Source of the DNA: Hallerella sp963660435
Lineage (GTDB): Bacteria > Fibrobacterota > Fibrobacteria > Fibrobacterales > Fibrobacteraceae
Direction of reading: 5' to 3'
Length of the DNA: 36,467 nt
NCBI GenBank assembly: GCA_963660435.1
Contig: CAVKYI010000018.1
Location: 1-36,467 of the forward strand
Shown here: in pieces, positions 6,854-14,962 of the stretch
How the letters are laid out: each line of letters begins with the position of its first letter
Numbering within the stretch: position 1 is the first letter of the stretch
Notes under the pieces: generated by a model
What the model saw: only the letters and a program-made list of their open reading frames with translations
The model's database searches: none
Told to the model about the DNA's origin: nothing
Translations under genes and position numbers: made by a program

Positions 6854-8422
6854 ATGAAAACTGCCGTGATCATCGGGGCTGGTCCTGCCGGGCTTACCGC
6901 TGCCTACGAACTTTTGAAGACGACGGACGTGAAGCCCATTGTCCTCGAAGAAAACGATTTTGTCGGGGGAATTTCCCGGACGGCTGTCTTCAAGGGAAAC
7001 CGGATGGACATCGGCGGACACCGTTTTTTCAGCAAGAGCGATACGGTGATGGACTGGTGGACGGACATTCTGCCTTTGCAAGGCGCTCCGAGTCGTGACG
7101 ATCTTTCCATCGAACGGCCCGTAAGCCTTTCTGCCGGCGGTCCCGACCCGGAAAAGGAAGACCGGGTGATGCTTGTCCGTTCGCGTCTTTCCCGAATTCT
7201 CTATACGCGCAAGCTCTTCGATTATCCGGTCAGCCTGAACGCTTCGACGATAAGGAACCTGGGGATTTGGCGAATGTTCAAGATCGGGATGAGCTATATC
7301 AAGGTCTGCCTGCTCCCGAAGCGCAAGGAAGTTTCCCTGGAAGACTTCATGATCAATCGGTTCGGCGTGGAACTTTACCGCACGTTTTTTCGAGACTATA
7401 CGGAGAAGGTCTGGGGCATTCCCTGCGACAAGATTAGCGCGGACTGGGGTGCTCAGCGGATCAAGGGGCTCTCGATTGGAAAGACGCTGCTTCATGCATT
7501 GAAGTCCTTCTTGCCGGGAAAGCAGGAGTCGATTCGCCAGAAAGGTACGGAGACGAGCCTTATCGGAGAATTTCTCTACCCGAAGCTCGGACCGGGAGAA
7601 CTCTGGGAAACCGTTGCCGAAAGAATCCGGAAGCTCGGCGGAGAAATCCATCTTCGTTCCAGGGCGACATCTCTGGACGTTTCGGGGAAAAAGGTTTCCG
7701 CGGTGCATTATACGGAAAACGGCGAAGAGAAAAGCCTCGTTGCCGATTACGTGCTGAGTACGATGCCCGTGAAGAATCTGATCGAGGCTCTTCCGGATGT
7801 TCCCTCCGAAGTTTCACGCATTGCGAAGGGTCTTGTGTATCGGGACTTCATGACGGTGGGGCTTCTTCTCGATTCGCTAGATATCGAAAATCCGGCGAAA
7901 GCGGGAACGCCCGAAAGTCGTCTGAAATTTGTCGCGGATAACTGGATATACGTGCAGGAATCCGATGTCAAGCTCGGACGCATCCAGGTTTTCAACAACT
8001 GGAGTCCCTACCTGGTTTCGGATCCTTCGAAAGTCTGGATAGGGCTTGAATACTTCGTAAACGAAGGCGACGAGATGTGGAACATGGCGGACAGGGACTT
8101 TATCGATTTCGCCATCGCGGAACTCGAAAAGATTCACGTGGCGAAGCGTTCCGCGGTTCGCGATTCGGTCCTTTTCCGCGTGCCGAAAACATATCCGGCG
8201 TATTTCGGAACATACGGGGAATTCGGCAAGATTCGCGAATATGTCGATTCCCTTGAAAATCTCTTCTTGATGGGTCGCAACGGGATGCACAAGTACAATA
8301 ACATGGATCACAGTATGCTCACCGCGATGGAAACCGTCAAGTGCATCCGCGAAAATTCAAGCGACAAGTCCGCTATCTGGAACGTGAATGCCGAAGCGGA
8401 ATATCACGAAGGAAAACGGTAA
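6854..8422 (+). CDS. FAD-dependent oxidoreductase, UDP-galactopyranose mutase/amine-oxidase-like
   Basis: The N-terminal Rossmann motif G-A-G-P-A-G-L-T (residues 8-15), an acidic strand end about 24 residues later, and G-G-H-R-F-F form the FAD site. The C-terminal segment G-R-N-G-M-x-K-Y-N-N-M-D-H-S is the FAD-ribityl contact typical of this group. Proteins of this kind sit in surface-polysaccharide loci beside GtrA and GT-C genes; the substrate is unknown and may be a lipid-linked or nucleotide sugar. No signal peptide. Tightly linked to GtrA (1-bp gap). A 43-bp gap before the next gene contains TATAAA (8437-8442) that could be an internal -10. Confidence 0.85.
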   Translation: MKTAVIIGAGPAGLTAAYELLKTTDVKPIVLEENDFVGGISRTAVFKGNRMDIGGHRFFSKSDTVMDWWTDILPLQGAPSRDDLSIERPVSLSAGGPDPEKEDRVMLVRSRLSRILYTRKLFDYPVSLNASTIRNLGIWRMFKIGMSYIKVCLLPKRKEVSLEDFMINRFGVELYRTFFRDYTEKVWGIPCDKISADWGAQRIKGLSIGKTLLHALKSFLPGKQESIRQKGTETSLIGEFLYPKLGPGELWETVAERIRKLGGEIHLRSRATSLDVSGKKVSAVHYTENGEEKSLVADYVLSTMPVKNLIEALPDVPSEVSRIAKGLVYRDFMTVGLLLDSLDIENPAKAGTPESRLKFVADNWIYVQESDVKLGRIQVFNNWSPYLVSDPSKVWIGLEYFVNEGDEMWNMADRDFIDFAIAELEKIHVAKRSAVRDSVLFRVPKTYPAYFGTYGEFGKIREYVDSLENLFLMGRNGMHKYNNMDHSMLTAMETVKCIRENSSDKSAIWNVNAEAEYHEGKR

Positions 8423-8465
8423 AACTTCCGATCGTGTATAAATTAACTTTCTGAAATTCGGATTG

Positions 8466-10250
8466 ATGTCGATGTGGAAAAAGACAAGAAAAATCTTTCT
8501 AGCTCCGGAACCGTATTGTCTCTTGCTCCTGTTCCTTGGAATTTTTCTGTTTTTCGCTTCCCGTCTCGAGGTAGAGAATGTCGGCTATCGTTCGCTAAGC
8601 GCCGAAAGACAAGCGACTTTTCCGGTTGCGGAAGAGTTCCGGGAAGGCGAAAGGTTCGAAGTCTTTTTTGATGTTCGTTCGAAACTGGGCCGTTCCTTCG
8701 CCTTGAAAGTCATCCCGGACGACTGTGCGGAATCGGTCAAGATAAACGGCAACAAAGTGTCTCTTTCCCGCATCTCGGGGCATTGCGATTACAGCAACGG
8801 CTTTGTGCTCCCGTCGGATTCGATTGCGAAATACGCCGACGGGGAAAATGTCCATTTCGAATTTCTCGTTCGGAACAATGGGGGAATCGGCGGATTGAAC
8901 GTAAAGCCGGTGATGCTTTCGTCGGCCATTGGCGTTCTCTCGTATATCCTGATGCTCGTTTCTTTTACCGCCTTCTTCGCGTTTCTGTTTCGGCGGTTCC
9001 ATGTGGGCGTTTTGCCGGGAATCATCCTGACTGCGGGCGTCCTGTTGCGCGCCTTGATGTTCTCTTCGCTGTCCCATTCGCAATACGCCTATGATGTCGA
9101 TGGGCATTTGGGTTACATTAAAATCGTTGCGGAAGAACATCGGATTCCCGGAACGGATGACTGTTGGACTTGTTACCATCCGCCGGTCTATTATGTTCTT
9201 TCTTCCGTTCCCTGGCTGCTTGGAAATGCCGTGCATCTTGACGGTCCTTCGTCCGTGCAGGCGGAAAGTCTCCTTCTGTCGATTTTCGTCCTGTTCCTGG
9301 GATTCAAGATTTTGCAAATGGTCCTTTCGAAAAACGCGCTCCCCTTTGGAACACTTCTGTGGACTTTTTGGCCACTGCTTTTTCTGGTCGCGCCGCGTAT
9401 CGGCAATGACCAGCTGTTCTACCTTTTTCATCTTCTCTGCCTTTGGGGAGTCTTGAAATATATCCTTTCCAGGTCATCGAAAGCGCTTCTTCTCGCGGCG
9501 TTCGCGGCTGGATTGAGCTATTGGACAAAAAGTACGGGCCTGGTAACGCTTGCGACTTTCGCCTTGGGATTTGTTTTCGGGTATTTTCCGCGAGAGACTG
9601 TCTTTCCTAAAAAATCGGAGATGGTTTCCCTTGGCGTCTTTGCTATCGTCTGTCTGGGAATCCTGGGCGTTCGCCTATGGGGCGACGCTTCGCTTGTCGG
9701 AAATTCCAGTGGCCTTCATTCCGGCCTCGCCGTCCCGAACAGCTTTGGAAACTACGTCTATTTCGACTTGAAGAATTACATGCTGAATCCTTTCGCTAGT
9801 CCCTGGAATGCTTCGCAGGGGAGGGAGTTCTTTTGGAACTATGCGCTAAAGACTTCTCTCTTTGGCGAATTTCGGATTTTTAGATTCCCGCTCGGAGAAA
9901 CTCTCGCGGCCGCCATGGGAACAAGCCTCCTGATTCTTGTCGTATGCGCTTTCCGCGGATTCTGGAAATCGAGAATGGATAGGCTCAAGATATTCCTCTT
10001 CTTGCAAATCGCGATGTTCCTTGGCGCACTGATGTATTTGCGGATAACGGTGCCGTTTGCCTGCAGCAATGACTTCCGCTATATCCTGCCTGTTCTCGCA
10101 AGCTTCATCCCGTTTGTCTGTCTTGGACTTTTTAGGGAATCTTTCGGCTTGAAGTGGAAAGCGCTCATGATGGGAAACGGAATCGTTTTTGCCGGGCTTT
10201 CCATTTGGTTTGCCTTGCTGATTCTTGTGAAAAATTCTTTGCTAGGTTAG
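8466..10250 (+). CDS. GT-C fold (GT39/ArnT-like) glycosyltransferase, 594 aa
   Basis: A polytopic inner-membrane protein with about eleven hydrophobic segments. The GT-C signature lies in the first periplasmic loop after the second segment: Y-D-V-D-G-H-L-x-Y-I near residue 205, followed by a Y-H-P-P-V-Y-Y motif. Such enzymes take a sugar from a polyprenyl-phosphate donor on the outer face of the inner membrane. Unusually, residues about 40-150, between the first and second membrane segments, form a hydrophilic, beta-rich periplasmic domain before the catalytic loop. ATG at 8466 is chosen over an in-frame TTG just before it; ATG at 8472 is also possible. Acceptor unknown. Confidence 0.8.
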   Translation: MSMWKKTRKIFLAPEPYCLLLLFLGIFLFFASRLEVENVGYRSLSAERQATFPVAEEFREGERFEVFFDVRSKLGRSFALKVIPDDCAESVKINGNKVSLSRISGHCDYSNGFVLPSDSIAKYADGENVHFEFLVRNNGGIGGLNVKPVMLSSAIGVLSYILMLVSFTAFFAFLFRRFHVGVLPGIILTAGVLLRALMFSSLSHSQYAYDVDGHLGYIKIVAEEHRIPGTDDCWTCYHPPVYYVLSSVPWLLGNAVHLDGPSSVQAESLLLSIFVLFLGFKILQMVLSKNALPFGTLLWTFWPLLFLVAPRIGNDQLFYLFHLLCLWGVLKYILSRSSKALLLAAFAAGLSYWTKSTGLVTLATFALGFVFGYFPRETVFPKKSEMVSLGVFAIVCLGILGVRLWGDASLVGNSSGLHSGLAVPNSFGNYVYFDLKNYMLNPFASPWNASQGREFFWNYALKTSLFGEFRIFRFPLGETLAAAMGTSLLILVVCAFRGFWKSRMDRLKIFLFLQIAMFLGALMYLRITVPFACSNDFRYILPVLASFIPFVCLGLFRESFGLKWKALMMGNGIVFAGLSIWFALLILVKNSLLG

Positions 10251-10254
10251 GCGT

Positions 10255-11499
10255 ATGTTTCGACAAAAGATTTTAAAAACCGAACTGGAAAACGGTATCA
10301 CGGTCGTAACGGATTACATGCCCGGGGCTTATTCCGCGAATGTGGGCGTGTGGATTCCGCGCGGCTCTCGCCATGAAGATTCGGAGACGAACGGTCTCGC
10401 CCATTTTTACGAGCATCTTGTATTCAAGGGAACGGAAAAGCGCTCCGCGTTTGAAATCGCCCATACGATCGAGGACCGCGGGGGAAATCTCGAAGCCTAT
10501 ACGACCCGGCAGGAAACCGGATTCTATGCTCAGGTCGTCAGAGAGGATGTCCCGCTTGCGCTCGACGTGATTTCCGACATGCTGATGCACCCGCGTTTCG
10601 ATTGCCGGGAAGTGGAAAAGGAACGGAAAGTCGTCATCGAGGAAGTTCACAGCTACGAAGATATCGCCGAGGAATGCGTCGGGGATCTTTTCAACGAAAT
10701 TCACTACAAGGGATGCGGCCTTGCGCTTCCGATTGCGGGAACCGTCAAGACGGTCAAGGGACTTACGCGCGAAAATCTCGTCGAATGCGAAAGGGAAGTC
10801 CTTGAAGACTTGCCGCTGACCGTTTGCGCGGTCGGAAAAATCGAACACGAGAAAATCGTCGATCTGGTCCGGAAAAATTTCGAAGAGAAAAAGTCCGCAA
10901 GGCATATCGGAGAAAATCTTTACTGCGCGAATGCCATGCGAAAGACAAAGAGCAAGAAGGACTTGAACCAGTCAAATCTTTTTTGGGGAACGAGCTTTGA
11001 CTTTCGGAACGGAAACATCGATTTCTTGCGCGCACTCGGGCTTTTCAATGTCGCATTCGGTGCCGACATGGGTTCGAGACTTTTCCAGAAAGTTCGCGAG
11101 GAACGCGGGCTCGCCTATTCCGTGTATTCAATGACGGACGTGTATCGTGACGTTCTAGGTTGGGGCATATCGCTTGCGACTGCACCGCACAAGATGGAAG
11201 AAGCCTTGGAAATCGCCCAGCGGGAATTTCAGGATTTCTTGAAGAATGGCTTTGCAGGAGGCGAACTGGAGCGTACGAAGCGGAACATCATCGGAGGGCT
11301 TCGCATCGGTTCGGACAGTGCCGAAAAGCGTCTGATGCGCCTTGCCGACCAGATGCTCCATCTGGGTCGCGTCTATACGATGGCGGAAACGGAAGCGCAA
11401 GTAAGAAAATTTTCGGAAGAATACTTGATGGAACTTTTGCGCAAGGCTTTCGAAAAGGCCTTGTTCGCAACGGCGGTGGTAAAACCCGCGAAAGGATAG
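10255..11499 (+). CDS. M16 family zinc peptidase (processing-peptidase-like)
   Basis: 414 aa. The inverted zinc motif H-x-x-E-H is at residues 50-54 (H-F-Y-E-H) and the third ligand Glu130 lies in V-I-E-E-V 76 residues later, as expected for active M16A peptidases. The C-terminal half has the second, non-catalytic M16 domain, including R-x-x-x-G-L-A-Y-S-V near residue 283. No signal peptide, so probably cytoplasmic. It starts four bases after the GT-C stop, and an AGGAGG before murD overlaps its end. Family members cleave peptides or small proteins; the substrate is unknown. Its place before a Mur ligase is seen in other bacteria only loosely. Confidence 0.92.
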   Translation: MFRQKILKTELENGITVVTDYMPGAYSANVGVWIPRGSRHEDSETNGLAHFYEHLVFKGTEKRSAFEIAHTIEDRGGNLEAYTTRQETGFYAQVVREDVPLALDVISDMLMHPRFDCREVEKERKVVIEEVHSYEDIAEECVGDLFNEIHYKGCGLALPIAGTVKTVKGLTRENLVECEREVLEDLPLTVCAVGKIEHEKIVDLVRKNFEEKKSARHIGENLYCANAMRKTKSKKDLNQSNLFWGTSFDFRNGNIDFLRALGLFNVAFGADMGSRLFQKVREERGLAYSVYSMTDVYRDVLGWGISLATAPHKMEEALEIAQREFQDFLKNGFAGGELERTKRNIIGGLRIGSDSAEKRLMRLADQMLHLGRVYTMAETEAQVRKFSEEYLMELLRKAFEKALFATAVVKPAKG

Positions 11500-11510
11500 G
11501 AGGTCTTTCT

Positions 11511-12836
11511 ATGCAGAATATCGTAAGCCCTGTGGGCATCCTGGGATTTGGCGTCGAAGGCAAGAGTACCTTGAAATACCTTGTGCGAAACGGAGTCAAG
11601 GAAATTGTCGTGATGGACAGAAATCCGGTGGAACTTCCCGAACTTTCGAACGACGCGAATGTCAAGGTCTTTAGCGGCGAAAACTATATGGACGGTCTCA
11701 AGGATTCCGTCACGGTCGTGCGGTCGGCGGGGATCTATCCCTTGCAGAACGAACTTTTCCGTTTCCAGACGAACGGCGGAATCCTCACGAGCCAAATCGA
11801 AATATTTCTGAACGAGACGAAATCCCGCTCTGTCATCGGCGTGACGGGAACGCTCGGCAAGGGAAGCACGGTCAGCATGATTCGCCATGCGCTCGAAGCC
11901 TGCAAGATTCCCTGCGCGATCGGTGGAAATTTCGGAGTCCCCGCTCTCGATCTCCTGGCGGACGATTCACCTGATCGCGTTTCGATTCTCGAACTTTCCT
12001 CTTTCCAGCTGATGACGCTTTCCGTTTCGCCGCATATCGGCGTCGTGTTGCGGGTTTCGACGGAACATCTGGACTGGCATCGTTCTGTCGAGGAATATCG
12101 CGATGCCAAGGCGAACCTTGTCCGTTGGCAAAAGCGAAGCGATTGCTGCGTTTACATTCGCGATGCGGCCCCGTCGGTTGCAATTGCGAGAGAAAGCGGT
12201 GCGCAAAAGCTCTCTTATGGAAGCAAGGATGCCGATGCGATCTTTACGGCGGATTCCGTCTCGCTTGACGGCTATACGCTAAGGCTCTCGGATTGCAAGA
12301 TTCGCGGCGCATACCAGCTCGAAAACATGGCTGCGGCCCTGCTTGCGGTAAAGGCCTTGGGCGCAGACGTTCCGACGGCCCTGCAATCGCTAAAGTCTTA
12401 CGAACCTCTCAAGTATCGCATGGAATTCAAGGGTGAAAGGAACGGCATTGAATTTTACAACGATTCCTATGCGACGCGTCCCGATGCGACAATCGCCGCG
12501 GTGAAAAGCATGAACCGTCCCTTTGCCCTGATTCTTGGCGGATCCGAAAAGAATGCGGACTTCACCGAACTTTCGAATGTCCTTGCCGGGATTTCGAAAC
12601 TGAAAAAAGTCTCGCTCATCGGTGCGACCGCGGAAAGGATGCGCGAATCGCTCAGGGGAAACGGCGTCTCCGTTCCGATGAAGATTTTCCCGGATCTCGA
12701 CAGCGCGGTCGCGGATGCGTGCGCGCTCGGAGCGGGAAGCGCGGTGCTGCTTTCGCCTGCCTGCGCGAGCTTTGGGCTGTTCAAGAACTACAAGGTCCGC
12801 GGCGAGTGCTTTGACCGGCTGGTGGAAAGTTTTTAG
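11511..12836 (+). CDS. murD: MurD-like UDP-N-acetylmuramoylalanine--D-glutamate ligase, divergent
   Basis: 441 aa, normal MurD length, with a three-domain Mur-ligase layout. Clear MurD marks: the central L-E-L-S-S-F-Q-L (160-167), H-L-D-W-H and Y-R-D-A-K with the carbamylated-lysine position Lys200, and L-L-S-P-A-C-A-S (413-420). Several signatures deviate. The ATP loop reads G-T-L-G-K-G-S-T (113-120), closer to FolC than to the usual MurD loop. N-D-S-K-A-T is N-D-S-Y-A-T (317-322), and the H-N before L-x-N is Y-Q. It could be the normal MurD of this lineage or a second ligase with altered substrate. AGGAGG at 11498-11503 decides the start. It ends the argA operon and its stop overlaps the convergent gene's stop. 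Confidence 0.8.
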   Translation: MQNIVSPVGILGFGVEGKSTLKYLVRNGVKEIVVMDRNPVELPELSNDANVKVFSGENYMDGLKDSVTVVRSAGIYPLQNELFRFQTNGGILTSQIEIFLNETKSRSVIGVTGTLGKGSTVSMIRHALEACKIPCAIGGNFGVPALDLLADDSPDRVSILELSSFQLMTLSVSPHIGVVLRVSTEHLDWHRSVEEYRDAKANLVRWQKRSDCCVYIRDAAPSVAIARESGAQKLSYGSKDADAIFTADSVSLDGYTLRLSDCKIRGAYQLENMAAALLAVKALGADVPTALQSLKSYEPLKYRMEFKGERNGIEFYNDSYATRPDATIAAVKSMNRPFALILGGSEKNADFTELSNVLAGISKLKKVSLIGATAERMRESLRGNGVSVPMKIFPDLDSAVADACALGAGSAVLLSPACASFGLFKNYKVRGECFDRLVESF

Positions 12837-13333
12837 TTCGTCACGAACAGTATCGTCATCACCGTTGTCGCGATAGTCGCAAAGATAGCCCAGACGATCG
12901 GTCCCTTTGAAGGTTCCACGACCTGCTTTTTCTCCTTATCCTTGTCGGCGATAAAGATTGCCGAATCGCCAACGTCGTGCCATTCGGCGGCCTCTTCGAC
13001 GGAGAGCGATTCGTAGCTCACGGCAAGCCCCGAGTATTTGCAATAGACGGAATTAGTCGTGTTGTTCTTGTATTCCTCGGTCACGATGTTTATCATGTCG
13101 TCAACTCTTGGATCCTGGGTGACGGCGTATTGCAGAAATGAAATCTTGGAACATTTGTTTTGATCCTGCCAAATGACCGGGCCGATGATTTTCGCGTGTT
13201 CCGCGCCGTAGCTCACGATATTCGTGCGATTCTGGTAGGTGATGTTGCGTTCGCTGTAATCCGTGTGGGTCATCGCGCAGCCAGAAAAGAGAAGGACAAG
13301 CGTCAAGAAGATGAATATTTTGAAATTTTTCAT
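12833..13333 (-). CDS. Lipoprotein with C-terminal membrane anchor, 166 aa
   Basis: The signal peptide ends in lipobox FSGC. The last 20 residues are a second hydrophobic helix, so the protein is held by a lipid at one end and a membrane segment at the other. No family recognised. The start at 13333 has AGGAG seven bases upstream and gives the lipoprotein signal; the longer frame lacks both. It is the third gene of the first envelope cluster, four bases after the fibro-slime gene. Its TAA (12833-12835) and the murD TAG (12834-12836) overlap tail to tail. Confidence 0.75.
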   Translation of the reverse strand: MKNFKIFIFLTLVLLFSGCAMTHTDYSERNITYQNRTNIVSYGAEHAKIIGPVIWQDQNKCSKISFLQYAVTQDPRVDDMINIVTEEYKNNTTNSVYCKYSGLAVSYESLSVEEAAEWHDVGDSAIFIADKDKEKKQVVEPSKGPIVWAIFATIATTVMTILFVTN

Positions 13334-13337
13334 GGAT

Positions 13338-14900
13338 TTACTCCTGGGATGTTTCGGGAATCGCTTCGACCGTTTCATCGTAAAGGGGAAGTGCCACGTT
13401 TTTAAGGTTTGTACGGATATAGAGGTTCGAACCGTCCGTCTGCCTATCCGCATAGAAGAAATGCAGGTGATGCCAGGAACCGTCTGCCCATGTTCCGTCT
13501 TCGCCACAGGCCTCTTCCTTTGCGAGCGTGGCGGCGAGAGGCTCGCCTTCGTGGCAACCGTGGTTGTTTTCGGCTAGAGTCCGGATGTTCACGATGCCCG
13601 GCGTCGTGAGGTGCGTTCCGCCCAGATCGACGGCAAGCACGCCATCGACAAAGATCCACGTGTCGTCATCGGCGGCGAACTCGAAGAACTCCTGGTTGGT
13701 TTCGTCGGTATTGTTCGCCTTGTAATACTTGAAGTTTACATATCCCATCACCGTAAAGTTGAAGTTGCGGAGATGTTGCAATCCCAACGTTCCGTATGCC
13801 TCCGCGATGTTTTCCGCTGCATTCGCGCCAAGACCGCGCGCTCCGCCATTCTGGTTCCAGGTTTTGCAAAGGGCGGACGTGCTGTTGCCATTGAAATCGG
13901 TCTGCACGCTTGCATATTGGTAATTATAGGGAGGGCAGAAAACGGAAAAGCTCTGCGGCCCCCATTGGTCCGTGCCTGGCGCCATCCCGGTCCGCTCTTG
14001 CGAAACGGGATCAATCGCGTCGAGCGGGGAAAATCCTCCGTTGTTATAGTTGTGGTCTAGTTCGCTGTATTGCGGATTGTCGGCGGCTAGGGGAACGTGA
14101 ATGGTTATTCTGGAAGTCTTGTTGATTCCGGAAACATCCTCGAACCACTGGGCAAATTTCGAATTGTCGCACGCCTCGTTTAGCTTGTGGATGTGTGCGC
14201 CTTCCCGGTATCTGGGGGTGCCGAGCGCACTTACGTCAAATGTCAGATAGGGTTGCACCATGCCCGGCGTGTAATAGACTTCGTTTCCCCAGGCGTTCCC
14301 GCCGGAATTCTTGGTTTCTTCGCCCACGCAGGTGTTCTTGATAACGCCCGTGAAAGTTGCCCCCTTTGACTGCTTGAAACCGCGCTGGACCTTGTTCGAA
14401 TAACCGGAAACCTTTGTCGCGCATTGTCCATACATCAGATATCCGCCCGTAGGCGATTTTGATTTTTGCTGCAGATAGGCAGGGAGTATCGGATTCGCGA
14501 CAATAGGAAGCCCGTCCATGCCAAGAACGACGCCTGCCTTGGACGCGGTGTTTCCGCACGTGTTGTGGTAGGCGGAAAGGCCATACCAGGTAAGGTCATA
14601 TCCCGGGAGACCGTAACTATAGATGTCGTACAGATGGTTGACAGATTCTTCCGCAAAGTTCTCGAAGTCCGAATGGCTCGGCTGGAAGTCGCGAATTATC
14701 ACGTCCAGGACAATTCCGTTTTGAGCGCTGTTCTGCAACTTTTTTTCTTCAAGGCCTTGCGCGGCTTCCGGGTCCGCAGAAATCATCTCGGCGCGTGTCA
14801 TCGCTTTTTCCGCTTCCGAAAACGGGGATTCGTCGGCACATCCCGCAAGAGCGATGAGTCCACTCGCGAAAAGAACTTTTGAAATGGTTTGCAGTTTCAT
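13338..14900 (-). CDS. Fibro-slime domain lipoprotein, 520 aa
   Basis: The signal peptide has lipobox LAGC (Cys21), then a linker and one long fibro-slime-type domain (about 64-510). It opens with I-R-D-F-x-P-S-H-S-D-F-E-N-F and contains F-A-A-D-D-D-T-W-I-F-V-D-G and D-L-G-G-T-H near residue 430. Such domains are abundant in Fibrobacter cell-surface proteins linked to adhesion to cellulose and in slime-mould matrix proteins. It contains several Cys, so disulfides are likely. GGGAG precedes the ATG. Downstream of the Cys-repeat barrel gene, and so probably surface-exposed with it. An upstream in-frame start is ruled out because it runs through the remnant of another gene. Confidence 0.88.
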   Translation of the reverse strand: MKLQTISKVLFASGLIALAGCADESPFSEAEKAMTRAEMISADPEAAQGLEEKKLQNSAQNGIVLDVIIRDFQPSHSDFENFAEESVNHLYDIYSYGLPGYDLTWYGLSAYHNTCGNTASKAGVVLGMDGLPIVANPILPAYLQQKSKSPTGGYLMYGQCATKVSGYSNKVQRGFKQSKGATFTGVIKNTCVGEETKNSGGNAWGNEVYYTPGMVQPYLTFDVSALGTPRYREGAHIHKLNEACDNSKFAQWFEDVSGINKTSRITIHVPLAADNPQYSELDHNYNNGGFSPLDAIDPVSQERTGMAPGTDQWGPQSFSVFCPPYNYQYASVQTDFNGNSTSALCKTWNQNGGARGLGANAAENIAEAYGTLGLQHLRNFNFTVMGYVNFKYYKANNTDETNQEFFEFAADDDTWIFVDGVLAVDLGGTHLTTPGIVNIRTLAENNHGCHEGEPLAATLAKEEACGEDGTWADGSWHHLHFFYADRQTDGSNLYIRTNLKNVALPLYDETVEAIPETSQE

Positions 14901-14912
14901 TTGTATTCTCCC

Positions 14913-14936
14913 TTTAATACAGATACCAGTTCCATT
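14913..14936 (-). pseudogene. Vestigial 3' end of a lost lipoprotein gene
   Basis: On the minus strand these 24 bases are identical to 23380-23403, the last codons and stop of the Ser-rich lipoprotein gene of the second cluster, and read W-N-W-Y-L-Y-stop. Here they stand alone between the barrel gene stop and the fibro-slime Shine-Dalgarno, with no gene upstream in that frame. Inference: a copy of the Ser-rich gene once stood here and was replaced or deleted except for its tail, which now serves as spacer before the fibro-slime start. Confidence 0.6.
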
Positions 14937-14962
14937 TGACCGTACAATCATTGCGCGCCCCT

